Shown: positions 10,435 to 23,129 of the stretch, one piece after another
How the letters are laid out: the number at the start of each line of letters is the position of its first letter
Position numbering within the stretch: position 1 is the first letter of the stretch
NCBI RefSeq assembly: GCF_028769735.1
Contig: NC_088171.1
Coordinates: forward strand, 60,750,216 to 60,814,215
Direction: 5' to 3'
DNA length: 64,000 bases
Source: Zonotrichia leucophrys gambelii
Lineage: Eukaryota > Chordata > Aves > Passeriformes > Passerellidae
Translations under genes and position numbers: made by a program
The notes under the pieces: generated by a model
Seen by the model: the letters and a program-made list of their open reading frames with translations, nothing else
Databases searched by the model: none
What the model was told of the DNA's origin: nothing

Positions 10435-10981
10435 TGTGAGAAACAACTACTCACTTTGAAAATTTGAAAGGTTTAATAAACCTTGACAAAAATACAACAA
10501 AAGGACCACATAAGGAAAACCTTACAGCACAGGGAACTGCCCTCCTGGATACCACCTCACCAGTTCCTCTTCAAGATGGATGCTCAGTCTTTTATACCTT
10601 TGGGGGGTTGCATCAGCCAGCCCTGGCCCCTCCCAAAGTCTGTCAGTCAGCTCTTCTTTGCCATTTATCAGTGGAGACTGCTTTCTTGTAATTTGATTGG
10701 AGATCAGGTATTGCCATGCAACACCCCCTAAGCGCCAAGCTTTTCCATTCCCAACTGCCCCAGGTAAGGGACACATGTGCAGCCTTCTCTCTACCTGTCC
10801 TAGACAACCCAGGCTGTCTGATGGCAGTGATACAGAATGGAGGGAAAAGGGAACCATGCGGAGAACAGAGGAATCTAAACTACAATAACATAACTATACA
10901 TCATTAAAGTTTTTCTTAACATTCACACAATAGTCATCCCTTAATTGTGAGAGCAAATCATCTCACTGTCTACCTGTAACA
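10435..10981 (-). mobile_element. Probable solo LTR, about 547 bp
   Basis: On the minus strand the segment starts TGTTACAGGTAGACAGTGAG and ends TTGTTTCTCACA, so both ends have TG...CA form. ATTAAA within AGGTTTATTAAACC, near the minus-strand 3' end, could be the poly(A) signal. The flanking bases CTGA (10431-10434) and CTGC (10982-10985) are only a weak candidate target duplication. The family assignment is by remembered resemblance to passerine ERV LTRs. Confidence 0.5.
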
Positions 10982-13900
10982 CTGCCCATCCCAATTGTTC
11001 ATCCCTCATCCTCCCTAGAGGTTGCTGCCCTTTGCCCGCCCCTGTGCCCCCAGGTCATTGCTCACTGACCCCACACTTAGGTTGTGCAGAGCATATGGTC
11101 TGGTCTTTTGTCTCTGGTCCCTTGGGAGTGGTGGATGCAGTAAAACCCTCGCTGGAATATATCATGCAAAGCCCCTTCCTGTCTTTCCTCTGCTGAGCTA
11201 TCTGTGGCGTGTGCATGGACTGGAAATGGCTGTTCCCGTGGCCTTTCTCTGAGCAGCTTCTGGAGGAGATGCCTCAAAGAAGGTTGCAGCATTTCTACCG
11301 CCCTGCCGAGCTGCACGAGTCTCCCTCTGGTGAAATCTTAGACCTCGGCTCTCAGGGCACAAGGGAGTTCACATGGCTGCTATGGTGATTTATGGAAGAG
11401 TGCCGGAGCTGCCTCTGCCCTAAAAGCTCAGCTACAGGTCAGCTAAAAGCTGTCACTGCCCTCTGTGGCTGTCCTGGGTCTCAGTGAATGCGTCTGCTCT
11501 GATTTGCATTGATGTGTGCCTTGCTCAGGGCTTTCTCAATCACCTCTGATATGCAAGGGGAAGTGCAGATGAACCCACTTATTTGTGACCTTAAAAAGCA
11601 GGGAGCCACAAACCCAGTCAGCCTGTACATGAGGGATACTGGGGCACCCTCTGATTTGTGCTCCCTAGAGACAGTGGCTCTGTTCAGCAGGCTTTGAAGT
11701 GAGGATTTTCGGCTGGGCACAAACTTGCTCCAATTTCAGAAGAAGTGCCTTTGCAAGGGGTCATTCAAGAGCTGAACCCATTCTGAGCAAAAGCTACCTG
11801 AAGAAATTTTTCTTGTCATAGTATCCTAAAGGGAAAAATGTGTCCTCGCGTTATAGATAATGCACTTGTCCAACAATAAGGTCCTCATGCTTGTCCTGCA
11901 CTCGGGGCCCTCATGCTTTTCTGGCCCTGGGGGACAAAATATTGCTGTCAAAAGTTGACTTTGTTTTTTTTAAATATCTACTTCCATGGAGATTTTAGCC
12001 ATTGCACCTATGTTTTTCTGGTCACAGGTTTTAGACCTGCAGCAAGTTTTTCTATGCTTTCAATATTTACTGTCTCTTCTGATATTCATTGACAGATGAC
12101 TACAACAACACCAACACCAACAAACACATCCTTTCAGCCTCAGGCTGAAGGGTGTCTTTAGCAAGGAAATGGCCTGAAGTGATAAGTGCCATAAGTTTTT
12201 TGAAATTGCTCGAGCAGCATAACATACATTGTTAAATTGACTGGCTTATTAGCATTGTTTAAAACTGATGTCCCATCTATATTTGCAGAAGTCCACGAAT
12301 GGAAAATTACAAGGAAAAATGAGTGCCTTCAAAAATCAGCTGTAAATAATTAGGAAAAAAACAATAAAAGAGGTCATTTGATGCTGGCTCTTTTCTCTGA
12401 AGGGCTGTTAGAAGTACTTGCTTCACCTACTGTCAATATGCAGGGATTATTTTCATCCCAATACCTCTGTAAATTATCTGACAGCAAAACTGAGTTTAAT
12501 GTGCATCAAGTGAACTGATGCAGGAAATGCACACTGTGTGGTCTGCCACACATCCAGATAAGAACTGAAGAAAAATGAGGGGGTGGATGGATTGTTTGCC
12601 CAGAGACCAGAAGGCTCCAGAAGAATGACATATCATCTCTCAATATTGGAAACAGGAGAAAACTTGGTGGATCTTCCCATTTACAATTATTTTCCTCTGG
12701 GACAAACTGTCCCATGGGGATGAACTGGCAAAACACAAGCGTTGTTTCTCTAAGAGGGGCATGGCATTAACCCCAGATAACTGGTGCAGTGTAATGCTCT
12801 GTGGAGATGTTTCTTCCGTCAGCTGTGTGAGGGGTAGGACATGGAAAGGGTGAGACTGTGCCTCTACAGCCTGCTCATGCACCTTGTATTTTATTGTCTC
12901 TCTACCCCTGACATGCAGTGAGCGGAGAGGGCATCCTGCTGTGTAATGGCAGGATGACCAGTCACTGCTGAATAATCCCAGCTGCTAATTCCTTTCTTTT
13001 ACCAAAATTGTTCCATTCTTAGCCCTTTTAGAAAGCTGCTGGGAAAGTGCATCCAGCTAAGGTACTTGCAGTCTTTTGCTGTCTCCTTTGCATTTCATGT
13101 CCTCAAGGGCTGAGTGGCCTCCCTGGTGTGCGGGTTGTGCTGCTCCCCCCCTGCCAAACCTCTCTCCCTGCAGCCTCCCCATTCTGCTGCTTCTGCTTTC
13201 ATGAAGAGCTGTTTGTTTGTACTTGTGCATGATTAAAAGCCTCATACTTGGAAATGGCAGGCTGAGGCTGTACCTGAAACTGGGAATTAAATCTGCTTAC
13301 AGGCAGCTCAAGAGGAGGAATGTTTCCATCTCTGCCTTTTGCCTGTGATTCACCATACACTAGGAAAAAATAGAAAATAAAGGGGTCAAGACAGCCTGGA
13401 GAGTGGGGGACAGAACAGATGCTAACAGAAGCCTTTTCTGCACAGTGTGCTGGAGAAGCAGAGCTAACCTTCGGAACATCTATTATCCAAAATGAAGCCA
13501 GTAATTGCCACTCAGACGAAAATTGTAATTTCTTTCACTACAATTGCAGAGAAAATGGTGTTGGGCTGGGAGGGATTGCACTGCTATTTCAAGCCAAATG
13601 TGGGTAGAAGAGGGGCAAGAAATAAGGTGAGCATGAAGAAACTGAAATCAGCCTCTGGAGCAGGGAGGTCAAAGGGTTGAAGAAAGAAGAACTTGGCTGC
13701 TTAAGCCATTTCATTTGCACTGGGATCTCCATTAATGTGTCCTTTGGAAAGCTGATGGCAGTCAGTGTTTGGAGGGGAAGTCCCAGGCAGTCCCATAGGC
13801 AAGTGTGTGCTGCAATTTAATGGGGATGGGAGGAGTGAAAAAGTTACCTGGTAGGGAAATTGATACGTGCAGGGACAGATTGCCCTCAACCTGACTAGAA

Positions 13901-15606
13901 ATTTCCCAGGGAGCCTGACTGCCTCTTGCTAGTCCCCATCTGGAGGCCATGTCACAGGCATTTTCCATAAGAACAGCACACAGTACATTTCCACTGCCTT
14001 TTCCCAATGCTTCTGTTCCTCCACCAAAGACCGAAGGTTACAAGAAAATGGATCTTAAAAATGTTCCTAAGGTGTCCTAATTTTTCCAGTGTGTGGTTTC
14101 TTAATAGTAACAGAGCAATTTTCTGCTCAATATTTCTACAAAAGCTGTGTGTGGCACTGATTCTCTGCTGTGAAGGATTGCAGCCTCTGGAGGTCTCAGT
14201 TCCAGAAAAGCTCCAAGCAACCGAAACAAGGGTTTAATGAGATGAAACGCGTGTGGCAACGTTAGCCATGACAGCATTATCAGCTTTGCTGCTGCTGCTA
14301 AATCCCAAGTGCATTTCCTATCCCAGCAAGCTTCAGTAAAATCCTCAAGGGCATTTCTTTTCTCCTAGCACCTGGGTAATGCCATGCCATGACTCATCTG
14401 CTTTTGTACTGTCAAAGCATGTTCAGTTCTCTGCAATGTGACTGAGCACCTGATGTTTGGATCCGCTCTGTCAATTACCTGTTGGGTCATTTGTCCTCTG
14501 GATGAAAATTTTGTGACACTTGCACATGTGGTGGAGTGTGTTTTAAAGAGAACTGTGCACCCATATAGCTAGTTTGGGTGAACTACCCCAACCTCTGCTT
14601 TCTTTTCCAGCTGGATTTTCAGTCAAACTTCCAGTACACTGTTAACAAAATGCAAGTGAAGGGACTCGGCTACAAGAGCCCTCACGCTCATCTCCTTCTG
14701 TGAACTTCACTGTAAAACTTAAAATGTCACATTTCCTCCATGCACAATTAAAGAGTCTCAGTTGAAAAGGCCAGAACAGCTTGACTCTGCTGCCCACACA
14801 CTGATAGCCTGACAGCAGTGAAAGCCAATGGCAGTAAACAACAGTCCTTGCAACTCGGTCAGGAAATGCTGGGGACCCTCTCTACCTGGAATAACATACA
14901 AACAGCAGCAGTGACAGCCTCTCCATGTGCTTTGTGAGTAATCAGTACCCCTCACCCCTGTGCTTGATGGCTTTCTTTATAAATATGCATCTCACCTTGC
15001 CAGTCTTACATTGTTTTCCTCTTTAGCACTGCTTCACCTACTTCTCCCCTGAGATTACAGTCTTATTTTGAAGTACTGGGTGCAACGTGCCTTTGCATTT
15101 CCAATATATGGGTGCCAGTGAATTGCCAGATGCCTTTACACCTTCTTTCTTCCATCCTCTGTGACCATGTGTGCATGTGAAGAGCTCTCGACAGTCCATC
15201 TTTTCAGTGCTAATGCTTGCACTCTGCAATTGTGTTGCCAAGACGGGAACTTTCTTTGCAGAAGGAAATTTTACTTCCCATGGTACTGTCAGCCATGATA
15301 ATTACTGCGGATTCAGGCGAAATTTCCAAACACATACGATCTGGCTTATTGATGTTGTAAGCCTGAACTGAGTGTCACAGACCACAAAATGTTTTATGAG
15401 CAAGGGAAAGAGCACAGCTCTTATCAAATACCTGCCATTATTGTGGCAGAATCTCTTTGATTCAGCACCAGCTTCCTTGCTGCTGTAGACTGCATTAAGG
15501 GACCAGTGAGTTTCAACTGCTGATTTCTCCTCTAAGCAGTTCTCTTAAATTTTTCTTACTAGAAAGAAGCTTTTCACAAAATCCATGGGTGGCTCACGCC
15601 TAGAAT
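10982..15606. other. Intergenic block between DCDC2 and NRSN1 3' ends
   Basis: These 4.6 kb contain no exon or repeat I can identify. Open frames are short (up to about 80 codons) and occur in all frames without codon structure. Old, diverged repeats may be present but cannot be recognised by eye. Confidence 0.5.
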
Positions 15607-16771
15607 TTTATTCAATCCATTCAAAAAATAGACAGAACTATAAGGTGGCACATATTGTCAGAGAGTACAAATGTCACATCTTTCTTTATACACTTTAATT
15701 TAAATTCATAGATTAAGACAGTAAAATAATTGCCCTGGGTGAGAAAATAATTAGGGGTCTTCCATGAAAGGACAAGTCTTTAGGTAAGCATTTACACAGA
15801 TGCATCTGGTTAAGCATAACTTTTTCTATTCTCTATAAAAATATAAACAGCATTTCAAAATGTCTTTAGATATGTATGTTGAGATCATCTAACATGGCAT
15901 TGATGTACTGACAGAATACAGGGCCTGGGCATGTCAAACCACATTTATTCACTCTCACCCAGACAGAACAAAAACATTCTGTATTAGCCTCAACATAATA
16001 ATCTAATGAATGAAACAATATCAAAGCAAAGACACACAAGTATGATGTTCCTCCTCCCACAGGAATTCCTTAACTTTGTAGTTTTTGCTAGCACAGCAAT
16101 GACTAAGACAGAAGTGGCACTTTAGCACAGGTTAGTTGTAACTCAGGATCAAGTATAACTTGCGTTTCCCAGGAAGTTACATTGCTGGGAAGTGCCAGGA
16201 TCAAATTAAGAGCTCTCCCTGACACATATGTTTTACCTGTGCAGTATTACTTTGATACAGACTGTAGCATATGACAGGATGACAAGTGCAAATTACAAGG
16301 GCAGAATCTTGGCTTCCCAAGCAGCAGAACCAGGTGGAAAATGTAAGACTGAACAGTATTTTAAAGGCAAAAACCCATAAAAATTAAACAAATTAATGAA
16401 ATTGAAAAAATAGCAAATTCATCTAAACTTTAAATAGTGGGATGTAGAGTGCTCCTGGTACAGCTTTAGTAAGTGCACCTTAGGTTTCCCAGGGATGCAA
16501 TCTGATAAGCTAAACACCTAATAATTGTTGCAAGAACTTACTGTACCCACACAGATTAAAAGGTTCAAATGTACTGAATATATTAGTCACAGGTCTAATC
16601 ACATAATTTCCTTTTTCCCAATCCTAAATTTTTACCAGAGCAGCTCCCCCATCAGCTGCATGTTTATACAGCAGAGCACTCGATGCTTTACTTGACTAGC
16701 ACAGATGCCAACAAGGGCTGATATTTTCCTCTTAAAGTGATCTACAAGAGAAACAAAACCCAAGGGAAGGG
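15607..16771 (-). other. NRSN1: NRSN1 3' UTR with two candidate poly(A) signals
   Basis: Downstream of the NRSN1 stop, on the minus strand, canonical AATAAA hexamers (TTTATT on the + strand) occur at 15949-15944 and 15612-15607. They would give 3' UTRs of about 0.8 and 1.2 kb. The region is AT-rich and non-coding. The actual cleavage site cannot be decided from sequence alone. Confidence 0.45.
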
Positions 16772-17170
16772 TCAGGTTTCAGATGAAGGCTGGACATTTT
16801 GAACTCTGGACAAAGTGACAGGTATCTTTGATTCTCCTGGTGCTGGCGCTTTTGTGACTGGGTTTGCATGGGCTTTTATATCAGCTATTCTCTCTTTAAA
16901 TCTTTGCTGGAGGTACTTCTCTTCTTTGGAGTAACTTTTAGCAAAAGCAGACATCAGCAGGCACGCTGCCACAGTGGACCCTCCAACACAGAACAAGATT
17001 GCTCCTGCCAGCTTGCATATATCGAGGGACCCATTGAACTGAACAGCACGGGTATCCACAACAACAAAATCATCCTTCCCAAGGGCTTCTATTTTTGGTG
17101 GCACAAGAAAACCCACTACAAGAACAGCTACACCTATCAGCATAAAAGCCGTCCCAGAGATGAGTCCGAC
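16772..17170 (-). CDS. NRSN1: Neurensin-1, C-terminal coding exon (residues 64-195)
   Basis: This exon encodes 132 residues plus the stop and completes neurensin-1, a neuronal vesicle membrane protein linked to vesicle transport in growing neurites. It begins after a TTTTCCAG acceptor (minus strand, at 17171) with GTC GGA CTC in phase 0. Two hydrophobic segments are visible, at about residues 66-87 (start VGLISG, ending at VPPK) and 117-138 (LAGAILF to LLMSAF), separated by a short loop with FVVVDTRAVQF. The cytoplasmic tail carries KSYSKEEK, a lysine-rich KERIADIKAH helix, and KIPVTLSRVQN, all typical of the family. The total of 195 residues equals the length I recall for human NRSN1. An in-frame ATG in the intron at 17197 is not a start; the true start is in the upstream exon. 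No frameshift or missing segment is seen. Confidence 0.95.
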   Translation of the reverse strand, partial: VGLISGTAFMLIGVAVLVVGFLVPPKIEALGKDDFVVVDTRAVQFNGSLDICKLAGAILFCVGGSTVAACLLMSAFAKSYSKEEKYLQQRFKERIADIKAHANPVTKAPAPGESKIPVTLSRVQNVQPSSET

Positions 17171-18169
17171 CTGGAAAACAAACAAAGAAACAAACAAAAC
17201 CCCAATTAATTTCCAGTTTTTCCATTTCCCTTTCCAGTTTTCAGTTGGGAAGTGCTCCTAGGAGGCATTTATCTTTCACTGTGTCTTGCAGATACAGTTC
17301 TCTCTCTTAGGAGAAAGTGGGTATTTTTCTTTTAGGATATATGAGGCCCTAATAGAAGTAGAATATATGGAAAAATGTTCCTTTTACAACTCATATTTAT
17401 ATAATTGAGAACTCACATTTCTGGAAACAATGGAATATGCATTACTATCTTTACACAGCATTTCATGTTGAAAGACCCCATCAGAGAGAGGATCAGAGTT
17501 CAACCCCAGTGCTGTGTAACTGATTATTTCTTTAGCTTTAGCTGGTGGTTAGCACCAACTGCTGGCAGTCTTGTCATATCCACCACTTGCTTTTACTTAA
17601 TGTCATTCCGTTGCAGGGATTAGAAGGAAGTTGCTACTGCCATATGAGCAGATCACAGTGTTTATAGCACATTTCAAGTGTAAGTACAAAATTTGGTTCA
17701 CCCAGAATGTTCCTGGGATAGGCATGATTGCGGGGTAGGGACTGCATGGCCTCACAGGCCCCACCCAATCTCTGCTCTTCTCCAGTTCTCTCAAATTCCC
17801 TGACCTTAATGGAGATTTTTTTGGTTTTCTTGATCCCTACATCACACTCTGCTCTTAACCTACCAGTCCTGTTCCCAACAATCTGGAAGGACTTCTATAG
17901 GTACAAAGCAGAGGTAAACTACACTTTAAAGATGTACAAGGGTTTCCCAGACAAGACTTTGGTGTTTCAGTGACACTGGCACAGAGAAACTACATGATCC
18001 AAGGACCCCAGGGAGCTGACATATTTGGTAAGAATGTTCTGCTTTCAGACATAGTTATTTGGCCACCTCAGGCAAAACAGAGCAACAAAAAAGGCCATTC
18101 TGGATGAATATTTAATACGAGTAATTACACAGGGAGTGTCTCTCTCGAGGAAAAAGCAACAGGCAGTAC
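17171..18169 (-). other. NRSN1: NRSN1 coding intron (999 bp)
   Basis: On the minus strand the intron runs from the donor AAG/GTACTG at 18169 to the acceptor TTCCAG at 17171 and separates codons 63 and 64 in phase 0. I see no repeat or nested gene in it. The donor is weaker than consensus at positions +4 to +6. Confidence 0.85.
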
Positions 18170-18358
18170 CTTCCAGAATACAGAGCTCCACCTGCTCGGC
18201 GATCTCTGGATCTGAAAATCATCCTCATACTCCCAAATTGAAGCTGTGCAGTCCTCATAGAACTGGTGCAGGTAGGACCGAACTCCATAGCGTTGGTACC
18301 CTCCCTCGGTGCTGCCCTGCGCCTGCTTGGAGCCGCAGATGTCAGCATAGGAGCTCAT
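18170..18358 (-). CDS. NRSN1: Neurensin-1, first coding exon (residues 1-63)
   Basis: This exon encodes residues 1-63, from ATG at 18358-18356 to Lys63 just before the GT donor at 18169. The peptide starts MSSYADICGSKQ and includes the strongly conserved stretches GGYQRYGVRSYLHQFY and SIWEYEDDFQIQ, the N-terminal cytoplasmic region of neurensin-1. The chosen Met matches the family's N terminus and lies only nine bases after a 3' splice site (CGTTGCAG/GTAGGAAGG, junction at 18368/18367). The longer upstream open frame is therefore intronic, not coding. The splice to the next exon is in phase 0 and rebuilds a 195-residue protein. The 5' UTR must continue in one or more non-coding exons toward the CpG island. 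Confidence 0.95.
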
Positions 18359-20323
18359 CCTTCCTACCTGCAACGAGAGGTTCCACACAAAGCAGATCAT
18401 TATTGGTGTAGTGGGAAGACCAAAGATGGCTGCAAACTCTCCAGATGTGATGGGAAAAAAAAAAAAAAACAGCCCAGGAGAGAGCTTTCCTTCATTTTTT
18501 TCCCAACCGAGAAATGAGCTGGGCACAGCTGCATGCAGTGACTCAGCCTGACCGAAGCAGGGAACTCAGTGACTTGGCACAGCACAGCCCAGAGGTGCTG
18601 CAGGGAACACTCGCTCCCGTACACAGGGTGCTCATGCCCCATCTTTCACACTAATGTGCTACTGTGTTCCCATGGAGACTGAAAAAGGCAGGATGTGCCA
18701 GGTAACAAAATCCAGCATCCCTCAAGGGCTCATGTTGCCTCTCCAGAGACTGTCTCTGTCAGTCTCTAGAGTTTGCCACCCTATGAACTTTCCAAACTGC
18801 TGCATAAGAGAGGCTTGTTTAAAAACATTTTAAAATGTTTTTTTCTGAGCTTTTGAAGTGCAGGACTAAGCATTGATATACCATTCACAGCCATGGAAAA
18901 CAGAGGCAAAATAAGTCCTAGACAGATTCAAAGAGTATATTAGTTGTATTTAAATAGGAATAATTTAAAAAAAGTAAAAATGGGATGCCTTAAAAGCATC
19001 AATCTGCTCACTGAGACCGAAATGGAAATACTAAGCTTACAGCCAAGTACTGCTCTCTTGAAGAAGTCAATGCCCAAGCTCCTGCTGACTTTATTAAAAT
19101 CAGAAATTTGACTGCTATGAAAACTATCAACAAAGTTTCTTACTCTTTCCATTTCATGTAAGTTCTCCTAACACAAAAAATCCATATTTAACTATGCAAG
19201 TCCAAGGCCTGAACTTGCTTGTGCGAGCGTGGTGCTACTGAATTCACTGAGATAATACTAGCCCCTAAAAATAACTTGAGCAATAGCTCAATGTCACTTA
19301 GGCTCATTGGCTTCTCTTTAAAGAAGTTCAAAAAGCCTTAGTCCAAAGGGAACTGTTAATCAGAACTTGCACCTGAAAGTCATGGCTCAATTTATATCAG
19401 CTTCAAGCAGAATGTCAGATTTCTGCAGCAATTTCACTTAGAGGGAGGGAGGTTGGATGTGCTCATGGCAGCTGGGACCACCCAGTTTTGCAGCCCTACA
19501 GACCTTTGCCTTTGGGAATGAGTGATCCTGCTAAGTGTGAAATACCTGAGAATACAAACATTCAAATTAAGGGGAATCCAGCAAATATTGATGGGTATAT
19601 AGCAACAGTCTGACTGAATCTTTTGGCGGGCTCTACTAGAAATCAGGGCTGGCATAAACACTGAACTTCCAGCCTCTGGGAATCTGTTTGTGTTCTTGGC
19701 TCAGGAATAGAGGGGGATTTGCTTTTTCTTCTTTACAGGAACCATTATCTTGGAGTTATATTTATTTTGTGTATCTAATATGCATTTAGTTTGGCATTTC
19801 ATGACATCAACATCTTAGAGTTGCAAATATCTCTCACACAACCCAGCGATGAGGTTTCAAGGCTCTCACAGAAGCCATGGCCCAGTGGAGGAGGCAGCCC
19901 TGGGACACCTGCCAAGGGCCAGAGGGAACATTGCTGGTGACGGAGCTCTGCAGAGCAACAGGGGCAGCACCAAGCACAGCTACTGTCAGGAGCCCCTTCT
20001 ATAAACTCCTAACTGCCTCTGTACTCCCTGCAAGTTTTAGGAAATTAAAGAAGTGCTCTCCAAGTCTGTGGATGGGCTTGCTCTCTGCTGATAGTACAGC
20101 ACCAGTGTCCATCAGAGTGTGCTCAAGGTGCTGGCCTTCCAAGGAATGGTGGAAAAACAGGCATGGTGGAGAGAGACCTTGAGACAGCAGGAAACTACAG
20201 GGCAGCACCAGCTGCTCACCAGGTGAACTGGGAGAGCCTGGCCCTGGGGCCACTCTGTGTCCTGTTGTACACAGCTAACACTGATGTTTCAAACTACAGT
20301 CAATATACTGAAAAACATGGTTG

Positions 20324-20903
20324 TGTCATGGTTTAACCCAGATAAGCACCTTGCAGCCACTTGCTCATATCCACCCTCTACCCTTCCATCATAGTAGAAT
20401 AGGAAGAAGAATCAAAAGCAAAGCTTGTAGGCTGAGATAAGAACAGTTTAATGATTGAAACAAAATAAATATATAAATTAATATAATATATATAAAAATA
20501 AAATATAATATTATTAATATTAAATAAAAAAGAGAGATAAAACCCAAGAAGTGATGCACAATACAGTTGCTCACCATCTCAACCAATGCCAAACCTTGTC
20601 CCCAAACTGCCATCATCCCCTTCCTGGTAACTCCCTAGTAACTGGTCATTATGGTCTATGGTGTGGAATACCCCTTTGGCTAGCTCACATCAGCTGTCCT
20701 GGCTGTTCTTCCTCCCACCTTTTTGTGCAGCTCCTCATTGGCAGAACATGAGACACTGAAAATGTCCTTCATTTAGGGCAAGCATGAAGCAACAACCAAA
20801 ACATCAGCGTGTTATCAGCACTGTTCTCATAGTGAATCCCAAACACTGCACTGCAATGGCTGCTGAGAAAGAAGTGAACTCTATCCCAGTCGAAACCAGG
20901 CCA
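20324..20903 (-). mobile_element. Solo LTR, ERVL-like, 580 bp, in NRSN1 intron
   Basis: On the minus strand the element starts TGGCCTGGTTTCGACTGGGA and ends GGGTTAAACCATGACA, matching as I recall the common avian ERVL LTR whose ends form an imperfect inverted repeat. It lies in the same orientation as NRSN1. The flanks GGTTG (20319-20323) and GTTTG (20904-20908) are an imperfect (4 of 5) target duplication, suggesting some age. An AT-only stretch at about 20461-20528 has expanded in the interior. No retroviral coding sequence is present. Confidence 0.8.
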
Positions 20904-21893
20904 GTTTGTTGTGCTTTTTTTATCATGCTATGAAGTTTTGAACACTATCATTTTCTGAGGTACAAAAAAAAAAAAACAAAACTGTGATATGTATAAGTAT
21001 ATAATCTGGACTATTGTGGGGAAAAGCTGCAAGTTATTTTACTTTTGGAGACTCTTTTTGTTTCCCTAGGAAAACTGTTTATTCCCTACCCAAAGAAAGG
21101 GAACAAGAAGTCCTCTTTACTCACTGCCACCATTTCTTCAACAGCTGGCTGCCATGTTTAACAGCACAAGCACTGAGAAGTTCTCATAAAACCAGAGTTC
21201 TGCCCACCTCATAAACATACCTCAAGGGGAAAGGAGAAGAGGAAAAAATTGTGCAGTTGACCACAGCTGCTCCAGCTCTCTCATGCAGGGTCACACAGCC
21301 TATACCTAAATGTTAAGAACACTTTAAATCCAACCCCCTCAACCCATCTTTTGGTCAAGCAAAGATTCCATCTCACATATCAGAAACAGAATAAAGAAGT
21401 CAACTAAAGTTCTGCAGAAACTCATTCTCTTGGGTCCTTACTTAGATCTTTATTCTCACATCAACCCTACCTTCTTAATAAATTATGCTTAACTTCTGAC
21501 TAACTTAAATCATCAAGGTAAGCAAATTTAGCTCCATGTAATGAGCAGAATGGTAGGTATTTTCCCCAGGTGTAAGTGCCTTCATAAGGTCAACTCAGGC
21601 AAGAACCAGAATTAACATGACTGGATAATGTGGCCTGCCAAAGCTTGCTTGTAATACTCCAGCTGCCACCAGCAGCATTCAGAAAGGAGGTGAAGCACTT
21701 TGCTGTGTCTGAACCAGCAACTTTAGTTATTGTGATAAATTTAAGAGAACTGAATGTGACATGACAGAGACCTGTATAAACATGATCTTGCTTGCATTCA
21801 TTGCACTGTCTATAGGATTAGTCAAGAGAGAAAAAGGAGGATGCAGTGTTTCTAACAGCTTGATGAAGAACTACCTGTAAGGACCACACAGCT

Positions 21894-21938
21894 TGACACT
21901 TAGATTCTTTTTGCCACATGACACTTAGATTCTTTTTC
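21894..21938. repeat. Two-copy 25-bp tandem repeat
   Basis: TGACACTTAGATTCTTTTT occurs at 21894 and again at 21919, one after the other. It is a simple local duplication in the NRSN1 intron. Confidence 0.85.
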
Positions 21939-23065
21939 TATAGCAATGTAAAAGGCTAATAGGTGGTTATGGTCAGGTATATGAGCAAAATGATAAATAA
22001 GAGCTGGGAGATGAAACAGAAAACAAAAGAATGATCTTATGCTTGAAAGAGTTGTGATACCATCAAGTAGTATGACCTTTTAAAATGGAAGGGGAAAAAA
22101 AAGGACTGTAGGAATCATTAATTCTTTTCAAGCACTGCATAATTTTAATTCTACTGAGCATTTCTTCATGATCAGACTCTTTCACTTATAAATAATCTAT
22201 CTTTTGAAAAATATCTTGCCCCTTAAGAGAGAAGGCAGCTCCCCAGCCCTATATGAATCCAGGCTAAGATGGTCTCTTTTCTCAGCTGCAATGTAGATGT
22301 GATGTTCTTGCCACCTACAGATAGGGCACAAGAACTGAACAGTCAGAGAGAAAACAGTTCTCCGTAAGTGAGAAGCAAACGTGTGTCACAGCACCAATTT
22401 ACATTGGATGAATAAATACTGCAGTAGCTATCATCTCTTGAGTGCTGATGTGTATTTGCATGCCTTGCCTTCAGGGCTGAGAAACTAAACACTGAAATGT
22501 TGAGAAACTTTTGCTAAAAAAGAGAGGCGCTGTTACGCAAATCTGTGTTATCCACAGTCTGAAAACATACATCCAGGCTGAAAGAAGCAGCTTAATCATC
22601 AAGTTTTTCAGTGCCTAAACCCAAGGTGCTCAGGAAAATGTGGGATGTAGGATCACAGCTTCAGAGAACACCACTGCGTAGTAGCAATCCATCCCCTAGC
22701 AACTTTTGTTTCCATGGCAAAAGCTGTCCTGTTTACTTTGAGCTTTACTATCCTCTGCTGATCTGGGGAGATGTGATTGGATTGGTGAGCAGACATATTA
22801 AAACATGAGCAAGCTCCACGAAAAAATACCCCCAAAATTTTCCAAATACTTTGCTTTATTGTACCAGGGTCGAACACATTAAATAAAAATTAAAACGTAA
22901 GGAATTGTCATTTAAGAAGCAGCACAAAAGGAAATATAGATGTGTCATTGCTCAGTGACACCACACTGCCACCGAATGATGACGGTTGGCACAGGTGAAG
23001 TCGCCCTCTCCATTCTTCAGATTTACACACTTTGACCCTTCTGTTTGAAGAGCCGTGTTTCCAGT

Positions 23066-23072
23066 CCTTACC
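23066..23072 (-). promoter_or_regulatory. NRSN1: Candidate 5' UTR splice donor (TAG/GTAAGG)
   Basis: On the minus strand the sequence reads CTGTAG/GTAAGGACT, close to an ideal donor, at the downstream edge of the CpG island. It could join a non-coding first exon to the coding exon at 18367. A second good donor, GGACAG/GTAACC, lies at 23733-23725. Which one is used, or whether both are, needs transcript data. Confidence 0.45.
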
Positions 23073-23129
23073 TACAGAGAGCGTTCCTTGTCGGGGGGAA
23101 CACTGGCATGTACAGCCCGCCTTTGACAG

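Larger units (their letters stand above)
18368..23065 (-). other. NRSN1: NRSN1 5' UTR intron
   Basis: This is the interval between the first coding exon and the CpG island promoter. It contains an ERVL-like LTR at 20324-20903, a two-copy 25-bp tandem repeat at 21894-21938, and a pure A tract near 18453-18468. A 101-codon open frame at 19877-20182 on the + strand has no recognisable domain. I cannot tell whether an additional non-coding exon lies inside. Confidence 0.55.

Noticed and set aside
17171..17197. In-frame ATG at 17197 as the NRSN1 start
   Set aside because: These nine codons are intronic. The splice acceptor at 17171 and the upstream exon give the conserved 195-residue protein.
18359..18526. 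56-residue N-terminal extension of NRSN1
   Set aside because: It crosses a clear 3' splice site at 18368/18367 and encodes a poly-Phe stretch from an A/T tract; the conserved N terminus starts at 18358.
19877..20182. 101-codon + strand open frame in the NRSN1 5' intron
   Set aside because: No domain, no splice context and no Kozak or conservation evidence; length alone is not compelling.
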